A stretch of 64,000 bases of DNA from Flagellimonas profundi (GCF_017313275.1 NZ_JAFLNM010000003.1:155163-219162); one strand, 5' to 3'. Shown: positions 35,882-45,192, numbered from the stretch's first letter. A program made the numbers and translations. Notes: generated from the sequence alone by a model not told the origin.

Positions 35882-36448
35882 ATGAGCACATTGATCGAGA
35901 GACATATTGTTTCACTCCTTGCGGAAAAGGACGATAAGGCCATTTCCCTTCTCTACGAAAACTATGGAGACACGCTCTTTGGGGTTGCCTATAAAGTGGT
36001 TAAAGACGAAGATTTGGCCCAAGATGTGCTTCAGGAAAGTTTTATTAAAATCTGGAAAAAAGCAGATACTTACGACCCTTCTAAGGCCAAACTTTTTACC
36101 TGGTTGTTCCGAATTACCCGAAATACAGCCATAGATAAGTTAAGAAGTGTTACCAATAAATCGGACAAAGAGATCCAAATCGACGTTTCGGACGTATATA
36201 ATGTTGGAGTAAAGAGTATAAATCCCGAACATCTGGACATCCAGGATAACTTGGACAAAATCGAAGATAAGTACAGGATTGTTCTTGAAGCCCTGTTTTT
36301 TGAGGGAATGACGCAGCAGGAGGCAAGTGATGAATTGGATATTCCCTTGGGAACCATAAAGTCCAGATTAAAAATCGGACTTAGGGAACTTGGAAAGATT
36401 TACGGTACAACGATGTCTTTGCTTCTGTTATTAAACCTATTATCATGA
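35882..36448 (+). CDS. ECF sigma factor (SigK-like)
   Basis: A 188-residue sigma-70 of the extracytoplasmic function type. Region 2 is AISLLYENYGDTLFGVAYKVV, DLAQDVLQESFIKIW and FTWLFRITRNTAIDKLRS, with the DQD-like acidic stretch and the -10 recognition helix. Region 4 contains FFEGMTQQEASDELDIPLGTIKSRLKIGLREL, the -35 helix-turn-helix. The start of the anti-sigma gene overlaps its stop (ATGA), so this is a sigma/anti-sigma pair. Confidence 0.93.
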   Translation: MSTLIERHIVSLLAEKDDKAISLLYENYGDTLFGVAYKVVKDEDLAQDVLQESFIKIWKKADTYDPSKAKLFTWLFRITRNTAIDKLRSVTNKSDKEIQIDVSDVYNVGVKSINPEHLDIQDNLDKIEDKYRIVLEALFFEGMTQQEASDELDIPLGTIKSRLKIGLRELGKIYGTTMSLLLLLNLLS

Positions 36449-37203
36449 AAGAGAAAGTTAAAATATTTTTAGAATCTGATATCTTGGAAAAGTATCTTTT
36501 GGGAGATACTACAAAAGAAGAATCACAGAAGGCCGAGAGGTACATTGCCATGTATCCTGAGGTAAGGGAAACATACGATACGCTCCAAAAAAACCTGGAG
36601 ACCTTTGCCAACTTGTATGCCAAAAAGACCCCTGAAGGTCTTAAAGAAATAATTCTTGCCAGTGCCAAGAAAGAAAGTGTGGTGAGCAAAAGATTCATGC
36701 GCTATGCCGTCGCAGCCAGTATCGCTATTATGATCTTTGCTGGTTCCTCCCTTTTCTTCTGGAACCAGAACAAGAACTTGCAGGAAGAAAATACCATGGT
36801 CACGAACCAAATCAAGTATTTGGAAAACAACATGAAAGACCAGTTGGCCGATATGAGAAATCAATTTATCGTTCTCAACAATCCCGCTACCAAAAAGTAT
36901 CAGGTAAAGGGTGAACGTGAGGCCAAAGAACTTAAGGCCATTGCATACATCAACCCCGTAAAAAAACTATCTTATATCAATGTAAGCAATGTTCCCGAAC
37001 TTCCAGAGAACAAATGTTTCCAGATGTGGGCCGAAGTCAACGGTGAATTGGTCAACTTGGGGGTCATCAAAAATTTTGACGAAAAAGATAAGCTCCTTGC
37101 CCTTCCCTACGCCGATAATGCCGTAGGCTACATTACCATAGAACCAGAAGGTGGAAACAATACCCCTTCGGTGGACAATATCGTTGCCAACATCAAATAT
37201 TAA
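36445..37203 (+). CDS. Anti-sigma factor, RskA-type
   Basis: A 252-residue membrane protein. The N-terminal cytoplasmic part (about 1-88, ILEKYLLGDTTKEESQKAERYI) is the sigma-binding anti-sigma domain without zinc ligands. One transmembrane helix lies at about 90-107 (YAVAASIAIMIFAGSSLFFW), followed by a coiled coil and an extracytoplasmic RskA C-terminal domain (KCFQMWAEVNGELVNLGVI ... YITIEPEGG). It probably holds the sigma factor at the membrane until a signal or proteolysis releases it. The overlap of 4 nt with the sigma gene supports the pairing. Confidence 0.9.
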   Translation: MKEKVKIFLESDILEKYLLGDTTKEESQKAERYIAMYPEVRETYDTLQKNLETFANLYAKKTPEGLKEIILASAKKESVVSKRFMRYAVAASIAIMIFAGSSLFFWNQNKNLQEENTMVTNQIKYLENNMKDQLADMRNQFIVLNNPATKKYQVKGEREAKELKAIAYINPVKKLSYINVSNVPELPENKCFQMWAEVNGELVNLGVIKNFDEKDKLLALPYADNAVGYITIEPEGGNNTPSVDNIVANIKY

Positions 37204-37254
37204 GGTTCACTTTAAAGAAACCTTAAACGGGCTACCCTTTAGCAAGGTATTTTG

Positions 37255-37262
37255 TACCTTTG
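37255..37262 (+). promoter_or_regulatory. -7 box TACCTTTG for the small cysteine-rich protein
   Basis: TACCTTTG fits TAnnTTTG 15 nt before the ATG at 37278. A TTG at the standard distance was not seen. Confidence 0.5.
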
Positions 37263-37277
37263 CATAAAAGTTGGAAT

Positions 37278-37487
37278 ATGAAGTTAGCATTAGTTACCAT
37301 TGGATTGTTGGCACTTGCTTTCGCAGGAATCGCCATCAAAATCTGGGGAAAAAAGAACGGTGAGTTTGCTGGAACATGTGCAAGTCAAAGCCCTTTTTTA
37401 AACAAGGACGGAGAAGCTTGTGGTTTTTGTGGTAAACTTCCCGAAGAACAAGATTGTAAAAAAGACACCGTTACCAACACCCCATAA
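37278..37487 (+). CDS. Small membrane-anchored cysteine-rich protein, 69 aa
   Basis: The ATG at 37278 gives MKLALVTIGLLALAFAGIAIKIW, a single helix or uncleaved signal anchor. The short soluble part contains four cysteines: TCASQSPFLNKDGEACGFCG then QDCKK. The CGFC pair is thioredoxin-like, but there is no thioredoxin fold. From memory, similar proteins are called 'membrane or secreted protein' in Flavobacteriaceae, always with the ACGFCG pattern. It could bind a metal or cluster at the membrane; this is not proven. It lies between two sigma loci. Confidence 0.75.
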   Translation: MKLALVTIGLLALAFAGIAIKIWGKKNGEFAGTCASQSPFLNKDGEACGFCGKLPEEQDCKKDTVTNTP

Positions 37488-37516
37488 TTCGTAATTTTTT
37501 AGATAAGACTCATTTT

Positions 37517-38077
37517 TTGGAAAAAACCGACGATTCCATCAAGGAGATTATACAAAAGGCAAAAGAAGGAAACCAAATTGCCTTTAGCACGCTTCTTGAC
37601 ACTTTTTGGAACGATGTTTACGGTTTTCAGGTGCTTCGCACCAAAAATGAGAACGACGCAGAGGATATCACCATACGAACCTTTTCCAGGGCGTTCGATA
37701 AAATTGACACTTACGACGAAAATTACGAGTTCAAGACTTGGCTCATTACCATATCCAAAAATCTTCATGTAGACCTTTTGCGAAAAAGAAAAAGAAGTCT
37801 CATGAACGATATGGAGTCCCGTGGCGACGAGGTAAAAAGAGTATTGGACGAAACCCCAACGGTGGAAGACCGTCTGATCACGGAGCAAAACCTTGCACAC
37901 CTATTACAGGACATCAAAAAATTGAAGCCGCACTACCAAAAGGTCATCAACCTTCGGTATTTTCAGGAAATGAGCTATGCCGATATAGCCAAAGAACTCA
38001 ATGAACCCGTGAACAATATCAAAGTAAAACTGCTCCGTGCGAAAAAGCTATTGGCGGAAATCATCAAAAAAAAGTGA
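37517..38077 (+). CDS. ECF sigma factor, no anti-sigma partner nearby
   Basis: A 186-residue sigma-70 family protein. Region 2: AFSTLLDTFWNDVYGFQVLR, NDAEDITIRTFSRAF, FKTWLITISKNLHVDLLRKRK. Region 4: YQKVINLRYFQEMSYADIAKELNEPVNNIKVKLLRAKKLL. The only start in frame is TTG at 37517; there is no ATG between it and the in-frame stop region upstream. No anti-sigma gene follows; lipA starts 62 nt later with its own promoter box. The N-terminus is short, with no extra domain. Confidence 0.9.
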   Translation: MEKTDDSIKEIIQKAKEGNQIAFSTLLDTFWNDVYGFQVLRTKNENDAEDITIRTFSRAFDKIDTYDENYEFKTWLITISKNLHVDLLRKRKRSLMNDMESRGDEVKRVLDETPTVEDRLITEQNLAHLLQDIKKLKPHYQKVINLRYFQEMSYADIAKELNEPVNNIKVKLLRAKKLLAEIIKKK

Positions 38078-38113
38078 CCCCCTGCGAGGCATTTAGTTTC
38101 TTTCACAGTTTCG

Positions 38114-38121
38114 TATCTTTG
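38114..38121 (+). promoter_or_regulatory. -7 box TATCTTTG for lipA
   Basis: The box fits TAnnTTTG, 18 nt before the lipA ATG, with no TTG at the usual distance. Confidence 0.5.
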
Positions 38122-38139
38122 TAAATCTAAATTAGATGT

Positions 38140-39015
38140 ATGAGCACAAGCGTAGCAGAAAATGTTCTTCCACCTAAAGGAAAGCCAAAATGGCTAAGGG
38201 TCAAGCTCCCAACGGGCAAAAAATATACCCAACTTAGGGGACTCGTGGACAAATATGACCTTAATACCATTTGTACCTCTGGGAGTTGCCCGAACATGGG
38301 TGAATGTTGGGGAGAAGGTACAGCTACTTTTATGATCTTAGGTAACATCTGTACCCGTTCCTGCGGATTTTGCGGTGTTAAAACAGGTCGACCTGAAACC
38401 GTGGACTGGGCAGAGCCAGAAAAAGTGGCCCGCTCCATAAAAATCATGAACATAAAACATGCTGTGCTTACATCGGTAGACCGGGACGATCTTAAGGATA
38501 TGGGCTCCATTATCTGGGCAGAAACGGTTAAAGCAGTCCGAAGAATGAACCCGGATACCACCATGGAAACCCTTATCCCTGACTTCCAGGGAATATCCAC
38601 ACACTTGGATAGAATACTAAAAGTAGCTCCGGAAGTGATTTCCCACAACATGGAAACCGTTAAAAGACTGACTCGAGAAGTTAGGATCCAGGCCAAATAC
38701 GAAAGAAGCCTTGAAGTGCTGGACTATTTGAAGAAAAATGGAGCAAATAGAACCAAATCAGGTATCATGCTCGGTCTTGGTGAAGAAGAAAACGAGGTCA
38801 TCACCACAATGGAAGACCTCAGAAAAGTTGATGTTGATGTAATCACCATTGGCCAATACCTACAACCATCCAAAAAACATTTGCCCGTGAAACAGTTTAT
38901 TTTACCGGAGCAGTTCAAAAAATATGAAGAAATAGGGTTGGAAATGGGCTTTAGGCATGTGGAAAGTGGAGCCTTGGTTCGCTCATCGTACAAAGCCCAC
39001 AAACACATACACTAG
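38140..39015 (+). CDS. lipA: Lipoyl synthase
   Basis: LipA is a radical SAM enzyme that inserts two sulfurs into the octanoyl chain of lipoyl proteins. The auxiliary cluster cysteines are in [13 protein letters not shown], and the radical SAM cluster is in [10 protein letters not shown] (CxxxCxxC). GIMLGLGE and [10 protein letters not shown] are conserved further on, and the C-terminal RSSY motif (VRSSYKA) is present. At 291 residues it is full length. Confidence 0.97.
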   Translation: MSTSVAENVLPPKGKPKWLRVKLPTGKKYTQLRGLVDKYDLNTICTSGSCPNMGECWGEGTATFMILGNICTRSCGFCGVKTGRPETVDWAEPEKVARSIKIMNIKHAVLTSVDRDDLKDMGSIIWAETVKAVRRMNPDTTMETLIPDFQGISTHLDRILKVAPEVISHNMETVKRLTREVRIQAKYERSLEVLDYLKKNGANRTKSGIMLGLGEEENEVITTMEDLRKVDVDVITIGQYLQPSKKHLPVKQFILPEQFKKYEEIGLEMGFRHVESGALVRSSYKAHKHIH

Positions 39016-39039
39016 CTCAATCGTGCGCCCTCCCCGATC

Positions 39040-40050
39040 ATGAAAAGTATAACCATTGGAATAAATGGCTTTGGCCGTATTGGCAGAACCCTTTTCAGGC
39101 TTTTGCTGAACCATCCGAACATTAAGGTCGCGGCCATAAACGATTTGGCCAATGCCGAAACCCTGGCACATCTTCTAAAATACGATAGCATACACGGGGT
39201 ATTGAATAAAGAAATCACACACAAAGACAACCATATCTTGTTAGATGGCAGGGAAATTCCAGTGCTCAACCACCATCACCCCAAAGAAATAGATTGGAAA
39301 TCGCACGGGGTGGATATTGTGGTAGAATCCACAGGAAAATTCAAGACTCGCCAAGATTTGGAATTCCATCTAAAAAATGGGGCGAAAAAGGTAATTCTTT
39401 CCGTCCCTCCATTGGACGACTCCATCAAAATGGTGGTCCTTGGGGTCAATGAGGACACCATAAACGGTGAAGATCAAATCATTTCCAATGCATCCTGCAC
39501 AACCAACAATGCCGCTCCAATGATCAAGGTAGTCAATGAGTTGTGCGGTATTGAACAAGCCTATATTACTACGGTACACTCGTATACCTCCGACCAAAGC
39601 TTACACGATAGCCCGCATCGGGACCTTCGCAGATCAAGGGCAGCTGGTCAATCCATAATCCCGACGACCACGGGAGCCGCAAAGGCACTGACCAGTATTT
39701 TTCCTGAACTGTCGGAAGTAATAGGAGGTTGTGGTATCAGGGTTCCCGTTCCAAACGGCTCACTTACGGATATCACGTTCAATGTAATCAAAGAAACCTC
39801 GATTGAAGAAATTAATGCTACCTTTAAAAAACAAGCGGAAAACAACTTAAAAGGTATTTTAAATTATACTGAAGACCCTATTGTTTCTATCGATATAAAC
39901 AATAGTTCGTTCTCTTGTACGTTTGATTCCTTGATGACCTCCGTAATCGGTAAGATGGTGAAAATCATCGGATGGTATGATAACGAAACTGGATATTGTT
40001 CCAGAATTATTGATTTAATAGCTTTGCTGATAAAGAAAAACTACGTTTGA
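39040..40050 (+). CDS. gap: Glyceraldehyde-3-phosphate dehydrogenase, type I
   Basis: The enzyme oxidises and phosphorylates glyceraldehyde 3-phosphate. INGFGRIGRTLFRLL binds NAD at the N-terminus, and an Asp after the second beta strand (NDLA) favours NAD over NADP. The catalytic Cys is C153 in SNASCTTNNAAP. The C-terminal WYDNETGYCSRI is standard. The length is 336 residues. A hybrid histidine kinase begins inside its stop codon. Flavobacteria often have two GAPDH genes; which one this is cannot be said from the window. Confidence 0.93.
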   Translation: MKSITIGINGFGRIGRTLFRLLLNHPNIKVAAINDLANAETLAHLLKYDSIHGVLNKEITHKDNHILLDGREIPVLNHHHPKEIDWKSHGVDIVVESTGKFKTRQDLEFHLKNGAKKVILSVPPLDDSIKMVVLGVNEDTINGEDQIISNASCTTNNAAPMIKVVNELCGIEQAYITTVHSYTSDQSLHDSPHRDLRRSRAAGQSIIPTTTGAAKALTSIFPELSEVIGGCGIRVPVPNGSLTDITFNVIKETSIEEINATFKKQAENNLKGILNYTEDPIVSIDINNSSFSCTFDSLMTSVIGKMVKIIGWYDNETGYCSRIIDLIALLIKKNYV

Positions 40051-42269
40051 TCTTCAACTTCGTTAATAAAAGTCTGGGCAAAAAATTGCCATTTCTACTG
40101 TGCATAATGCTATGTACCCAACTCTCTTTTGCCCAAAGCGAAGAAAATTCCATATCGAATGTAAACGACATATTAAATGAGTTTATACAATATCGCCATA
40201 AGAACAAAGTAGACAAAGCCTTAGAAACGTTGAACAAGGCTGCCAATATTGCCGAGAGGAACGAAGACACCAATCTTTTGATCGACATTTATCAACAGAT
40301 GTCAAAACTGCTCTTGGAAGAGGGTGATAGGGAAACTTCCGAATTTTACTGGAGCAGGGCTTCTTATTATTTGAAAGATAACCCCTATCCGCTAGGAGAA
40401 GCATTTCAATTATATATGGATGCCGCCCTCAGATTTGATGAAGGCAATAATTTTCAAGCCCTGAAACAACTGGAGGAAGCCAGAAAAGTCAGCAATAACA
40501 GAAACCTCACCAACAATATACTTTTACTTGAGGCCAACATCTACAGCAATATTGAAAAATTTGATGATGCCATTAAGAACCTGCATGCCCTCATTGTAAA
40601 TTCAGATAATGAAGAGCGTGCATACCTGGCCACCCGAGCGAACTTGGAATTGGGAAAAATAAGCGTCACCCTAGATGATCTTGAAGAAGGGGTAATCCAT
40701 TCCAAAGCGGCTTTGGAACTGGCAGAAAAACACGGTTTCTCCAAAGAAATCAAAAATGCTTTCGAACAATTATCATCCATATACGAAGCGGATGGCAATT
40801 ATCGCGAGGCACTGAGATATTCAAAAGGTTTGGCCCAAATCAAGGATTCCATATTCAACATAGAAAAAGTTCAGTTGGATGCGGATACAGCCGACAAAAC
40901 CCGTTTTGACCATCAAATGAACGAATTGAACAAACTCCAAGCCAAAAACGAGGAGTTGAGCGAATCCAAAAACCGTTCGGAAATAACGGCCATATTAACC
41001 TCCGCCTTTTTGACCATTATATCCCTGTTAGCGGTTTCATTGTTCAGGAACAACCAAATAAAACTCAAAACCAACGATCTACTCTACACTAAAAACAAGG
41101 AATTGGAGTTGGCAAGGGATGCCGCGGTTTCTGCCATGGAGGCCAAAACAAATTTCCTGTCCACCGTTACGCACGAGTTACGAACACCCCTATACGCGGT
41201 AACAGGGCTCACGCATTTATTGTTGGAAGAAAACCCCTCCGAACACCAAAAGGAACATTTAAAATCGTTAAAATTTTCCGGGGAATACCTGCTCAATTTC
41301 ATTAACGATATCCTGCAAATCAATAAAATTGATGCTGATAAACTTGAGCCGCTCAGTATAGAATTCAAATTGCACAAAGTGCTGACCGATGTTGTAGAAT
41401 CCCTTCATCAGAATGCCAACGAAAAGAACACAGAGCTTATCTTGGATTATGACCCCAAGATACCAGGAAAGCTCTTGGGAGACCCGATAAAACTATCCCA
41501 AATTTTCATGAACTTGGTGGGCAACGCCCTTAAATTCACCAAAAATGGCAAGGTAGAGGTCATTGCCAAAATGCTCAACAAAGATGAAGATCACGTAAAA
41601 TTATATTTTGAGGTAAGGGACAACGGTATCGGTATTTCCGAAGAGCAGCAGAAAAACATCTTTGAAAGTTTTGAGCAGGGCTCTATCCAAATCAATCGGG
41701 AATATGGAGGAACAGGTCTTGGATTGACCATTGTAAAAAGTCTTTTGGGCTTGTTTGGCAGTACCATTCACTTGGAGAGTGAATTGGGCCATGGAAGTTC
41801 TTTCTATTTTGAAATGGATTTGGATTACGAAAGCAAACAGGGAGAAGAAGTTGTTTTTGAACTCAATCCAGAGGAATTCCAATTCAAGGGATTACACGTT
41901 CTAGTGGTTGAGGACAACAAAATCAACCAGGTGATCACCAAAAAAATGCTCACCAAAAAAGAAATTACCTGCGATATTGCCAACAATGGTAATGAAGCAA
42001 TTGATTTGGCCCAAAAAAACACCTACGATGCCATTCTAATGGATATTCACATGCCGGGTATCAGCGGTGAAGAGGCAACGCGACAGATTCGAAAATTTGA
42101 TACAAACATCCCCATAATTGCCCTTACCGCTATTTCTTTGGATGACAGTTTGGACAGTTTCTATGAAGCTGGCTGTAACGATGTGGTCACCAAACCATTT
42201 AAGCCCGAAGTGTTCTACCAAAAAATAGGAGAGAATATTTTTAGGAGCAAAATGCAAGGTTCCGTCTAA
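40047..42269 (+). CDS. TPR-domain hybrid histidine kinase with receiver domain
   Basis: A 740-residue sensor. The start is TTG at 40047, overlapping the gapdh TGA; it is followed by a signal-like stretch LGKKLPFLLCIMLCTQLSFAQ. Residues about 40-290 are TPR-type helices, and one transmembrane helix follows at about 312-334 (ITAILTSAFLTIISLLAVSLF). The HisKA box FLSTVTHELRTP gives His376. The ATPase motifs are NALKFTKNG, DNGIGIS and GTGLGLTIVKSLL. The C-terminal receiver has VVEDNKINQV, Asp666 in LMDIHMPG and the Lys in VTKPF. The periplasmic TPR part is probably the sensor; the ligand is unknown. Confidence 0.9.
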   Translation: MIFNFVNKSLGKKLPFLLCIMLCTQLSFAQSEENSISNVNDILNEFIQYRHKNKVDKALETLNKAANIAERNEDTNLLIDIYQQMSKLLLEEGDRETSEFYWSRASYYLKDNPYPLGEAFQLYMDAALRFDEGNNFQALKQLEEARKVSNNRNLTNNILLLEANIYSNIEKFDDAIKNLHALIVNSDNEERAYLATRANLELGKISVTLDDLEEGVIHSKAALELAEKHGFSKEIKNAFEQLSSIYEADGNYREALRYSKGLAQIKDSIFNIEKVQLDADTADKTRFDHQMNELNKLQAKNEELSESKNRSEITAILTSAFLTIISLLAVSLFRNNQIKLKTNDLLYTKNKELELARDAAVSAMEAKTNFLSTVTHELRTPLYAVTGLTHLLLEENPSEHQKEHLKSLKFSGEYLLNFINDILQINKIDADKLEPLSIEFKLHKVLTDVVESLHQNANEKNTELILDYDPKIPGKLLGDPIKLSQIFMNLVGNALKFTKNGKVEVIAKMLNKDEDHVKLYFEVRDNGIGISEEQQKNIFESFEQGSIQINREYGGTGLGLTIVKSLLGLFGSTIHLESELGHGSSFYFEMDLDYESKQGEEVVFELNPEEFQFKGLHVLVVEDNKINQVITKKMLTKKEITCDIANNGNEAIDLAQKNTYDAILMDIHMPGISGEEATRQIRKFDTNIPIIALTAISLDDSLDSFYEAGCNDVVTKPFKPEVFYQKIGENIFRSKMQGSV

Positions 42270-43264
42270 AACAAGGCTTCAATAGCATTTTTCAACACCG
42301 TTTCATCCTCTTTGGAAAAACTATGTGCTATTTCCAAAAAATATAGTTTTCCGACCCTCCCTTTTAAGCGGACAAAATCCTTTTCGGTGGTCAATATCAG
42401 CTCATAATCCTTGAATAGTTCAATTTCCTTATCGGAGAAATGATGGTGGTCCCCGAACTGGAAATGTTTAAAACGAACCCCCACCGTACGCAGATGCTGA
42501 ACCAAAGGTGCTGGCGAAGCGATTCCCGTCACTAAAGCCACTTGCTTATCACTTAATTGAGCTAATGGTATCTTTTCCTCGTCCCCATCAGATACAAGAT
42601 CATGATAGGTTATAGTGGCAAATAACACCTTTTGATGCTTTTTGGGTTTAAGTTTTGATGTAATGGCCTTCTTTTCCTCTTCGGAAATACCAACGGGACA
42701 TTTGGTTACAACAATCAAGTTGGCGCGATGTGCTTGCTTTTTGGCATCTCGAAGATTTCCAGTGGGCAAATACCAATCATTGATATATAAATTATGGTAG
42801 GTAGAGAGCAGTATCGAAAAAGTCGGCTTCACCTTTCTATGCTGAAAAGCATCATCGAGAACAATAACATCTGGGTCGACCAAATCCTGTAGTTTTTCGA
42901 TACCATTCCGCCGATCAGCATCCACGGCAACCGTTACCTTGGGAAATTTTTGATGGATCTGATAAGGTTCGTCCCCCAATTCCAAAACCGTACTTTGAGC
43001 ATCTGCCAAGTAAAAACCCTCGGATTTACGCTTGTAGCCCCTGCTCAGGACAGCAGTTTTTCGGTTTTCCAATATCCGTAGCAAATATTCCGTCATTGGG
43101 GTTTTACCGGTACCCCCAACACTCAAGTTGCCCACACAAATGGTAGTTGTTTTGTACGATTTGGACGAAAACACACCAATATCGAACAAGAAGTTTCGAA
43201 CATAAACCACAAGGGCATAGACCAACGAAATGGGGAACGCTATTTTCCGGAGCAATTGAAGCAT
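42266..43264 (-). CDS. lpxK: Tetraacyldisaccharide 4'-kinase
   Basis: LpxK phosphorylates the 4' position of lipid A disaccharide at the inner membrane. The P-loop is VGNLSVGGTGKTP, preceded by a hydrophobic N-terminal membrane helix (AFPISLVYALVVYVR). AQSTVLELGDEPYQ and VIVLDDAFQHRK are the family motifs. The start at 43264 (MLQLLRK) is chosen instead of an earlier in-frame codon because it gives the typical 332 residues. It overlaps the hybrid kinase end by 4 nt, convergently. Confidence 0.95.
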   Translation of the reverse strand: MLQLLRKIAFPISLVYALVVYVRNFLFDIGVFSSKSYKTTTICVGNLSVGGTGKTPMTEYLLRILENRKTAVLSRGYKRKSEGFYLADAQSTVLELGDEPYQIHQKFPKVTVAVDADRRNGIEKLQDLVDPDVIVLDDAFQHRKVKPTFSILLSTYHNLYINDWYLPTGNLRDAKKQAHRANLIVVTKCPVGISEEEKKAITSKLKPKKHQKVLFATITYHDLVSDGDEEKIPLAQLSDKQVALVTGIASPAPLVQHLRTVGVRFKHFQFGDHHHFSDKEIELFKDYELILTTEKDFVRLKGRVGKLYFLEIAHSFSKEDETVLKNAIEALF

Positions 43265-43292
43265 TGAACGAAAATATAATATTTTATCTTTA
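43264..43292 (+). promoter_or_regulatory. Possible promoter for the Nif3 gene
   Basis: TTG at 43264-43266, an 18-nt spacer and TATCTTTA at 43285-43292 (one mismatch to TAnnTTTG) lie 20 nt before the ATG at 43313. The TTG overlaps the lpxK start codon. Confidence 0.4.
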
Positions 43293-43312
43293 GCCCACTT
43301 AACATTTTTAAA

Positions 43313-44407
43313 ATGACGGTTAACGAGATAGCAAAAATCCTGGAGGAATTGGCTCCTTTGGCCCATGCCGAGGATTTTGACAATGTAGGCCTTCTAGTCG
43401 GCGACCCGAACATGGAGGTTAATGGGGTTCTAGTGACCCTCGACACTTTGGAAAATGTAGTGGACGAAGCCATCGAAAAAAAAAGCAACCTTATCGTAAG
43501 CTTTCACCCTATAATTTTTAAGGGATTGAAAAGATTGACAGGGAGCAATTACGTAGAGCGCGTTGTACTTAAGGCCATCGCCAACAATATTGCCATTTAC
43601 AGTATGCATACCGCATTGGACAACAGCAAAATGGGGGTGAATGCGAAAATTTGTGAGGTTTTAGGAATCAAAAATCCAGAAATCCTCATCCCAAGGGCAA
43701 AAAGCATCAAAAAATTGACCACCTATGCCCCCAATGCCGATGCGGAAAAGATAAAACTTGCCCTCTTCTCGGCAGGTGCTGGGGAAATTGGTAAGTATAG
43801 CAATTGTAGCTATAGTCTGGAAGGCACCGGAAGCTTTAAGGCAGAAAACGATGCTAATCCAGCCATTGGAAAAGTTGGTGAGCTACATTATGAAAAAGAA
43901 ACCCAGATCAACGTCATCTATTCATTTGAAAAAGAAAAAAGTATCCTAAAAGCTCTTTTTGAAGTCCACCCTTATGAAGAAGTGGCCTATGAGGTACTCA
44001 CTTTGGAAAACACCAATCAAGACTTGGGGATGGGCATGATAGGGATTCTTGAAACCGAAATGAGCGAAAAAGAATTTTTACTTTCGGTCAAAGAACGGAT
44101 GAATGCTTCTGTAGTAAGGTATTCCGAACTACTCGGAAATAAAGTTAGAAAAGTCGCTGTATTAGGGGGGAGCGGAGCGTTTGCCATTGGCGCCGCAAAG
44201 AAATCGGGTGCCGATATTTATGTTACGGCCGACCTTAAATATCACGATTTTTACCAAGCCGAAAATCAATTGGTGGTTGCAGATATTGGGCACTTTGAAA
44301 CTGAGCAGTTTACAAAAGATTTATTGGTTGATTATCTTACGAAAAAAATTCCTAATTTTGCAGTCTCTTTATCGGAGAGTATAACGAATCCCATCAAGTA
44401 TTTATAA
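43313..44407 (+). CDS. Nif3-like dinuclear metal centre protein
   Basis: A 364-residue member of the NIF3/YbgI family, with a hexameric ring fold and two metals per subunit. Motifs: LAPLAHAEDFDNVGLLVGD, LIVSFHPIIFKGLKRL (metal His), YSMHTALDN, and the C-terminal VVADIGHFETEQ with the last metal ligands. Between them lies a PII/CutA-like insertion (about 130-235, EVHPYEEVAYEV), usual for Bacteroidetes. The function is still uncertain; GTP cyclohydrolase-like metal hydrolase activity has been proposed for homologues. The downstream gene is 5 nt away. Confidence 0.9.
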   Translation: MTVNEIAKILEELAPLAHAEDFDNVGLLVGDPNMEVNGVLVTLDTLENVVDEAIEKKSNLIVSFHPIIFKGLKRLTGSNYVERVVLKAIANNIAIYSMHTALDNSKMGVNAKICEVLGIKNPEILIPRAKSIKKLTTYAPNADAEKIKLALFSAGAGEIGKYSNCSYSLEGTGSFKAENDANPAIGKVGELHYEKETQINVIYSFEKEKSILKALFEVHPYEEVAYEVLTLENTNQDLGMGMIGILETEMSEKEFLLSVKERMNASVVRYSELLGNKVRKVAVLGGSGAFAIGAAKKSGADIYVTADLKYHDFYQAENQLVVADIGHFETEQFTKDLLVDYLTKKIPNFAVSLSESITNPIKYL

Positions 44408-44412
44408 AATAT

Positions 44413-45192
44413 ATGGCGAACAAGAAAGAAAGCACTGTGGAAGAAAAGTTGAGAGCACTGTACGATTTACAGCTTATTGATTCCAGAGTGGATGAAATCC
44501 GCAATGTTAGAGGCGAATTGCCTTTGGAAGTACAAGACTTGGAAGACGAAGTTCTTGGTCTTAAAACCAGAATGGACAAATTGAAAACGGATGTTGAGAC
44601 CATCAACTTTGAGATTACTGCCAAAAAGAATCTTATCGACGAGTCCAAGGCGCTAATCAAAAAATATAGCGAGCAGCAAAAAAACGTAAGGAACAGCCGC
44701 GAGTTCAATTCCTTGAGCAAAGAAGTGGAGTTCCAAGAGTTGGAGATTCAATTGGCCGAAAAGAACATTAAAGAGTTCAAAGCACAGATTGAGCAGAAAA
44801 AAGAGGTGATTTCCGTAACCAAAGAGAAATTATCTGAACGTGAAGGTCACTTGAAGCATAAAAAAGGTGAACTCGACGCCATTCTTGCAGAAACTGAAAA
44901 AGAAGAAAAAGCCCTTTTAAAGAAGTCGGAAGAATACGAAGACAAAATCGAAGAGCGTTTGATCAAGGCATATAAAAGAATCCGTCACAATGTGAAAAAC
45001 GGTTTGGCCGTGGTTCCTGTTGAGCGTGGAGCTTCTGGTGGCTCTTTCTTTACCATTCCACCACAGGTGCAGGTAGAGATTGCATCCCGTAAAAAAATCA
45101 TTACTGATGAGCACAGTGGAAGAATTTTGGTAGACCCTCTTTTGGCCGAAGAAGAGCAGGAAAGAATGCAAAAACTTTTTGCCAAAATCTAA
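44413..45192 (+). CDS. Coiled-coil protein with degenerate C4 zinc ribbon
   Basis: A 259-residue protein with a long coiled coil (about 10-185) and a C-terminal domain matching the C4-type zinc ribbon of the CT398-like family: VVPVERGASGGSFFTIPPQVQ and DEHSGRILVDP. The usual CxxC pairs (ACGGC and CEYCGR) are replaced by ASGGS and DEHSGR, so all four cysteines are lost. It therefore cannot bind zinc in the usual way. The gene follows the Nif3 gene by 5 nt, an order frequent in Bacteroidetes. The function is unknown; a scaffold role is possible. Confidence 0.85.
   Translation: MANKKESTVEEKLRALYDLQLIDSRVDEIRNVRGELPLEVQDLEDEVLGLKTRMDKLKTDVETINFEITAKKNLIDESKALIKKYSEQQKNVRNSREFNSLSKEVEFQELEIQLAEKNIKEFKAQIEQKKEVISVTKEKLSEREGHLKHKKGELDAILAETEKEEKALLKKSEEYEDKIEERLIKAYKRIRHNVKNGLAVVPVERGASGGSFFTIPPQVQVEIASRKKIITDEHSGRILVDPLLAEEEQERMQKLFAKI

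Noticed and set aside
38127..38696. 189-codon open frame on - strand
   Set aside because: Antisense to lipA, whose CxxxCxxC motif and length are complete.
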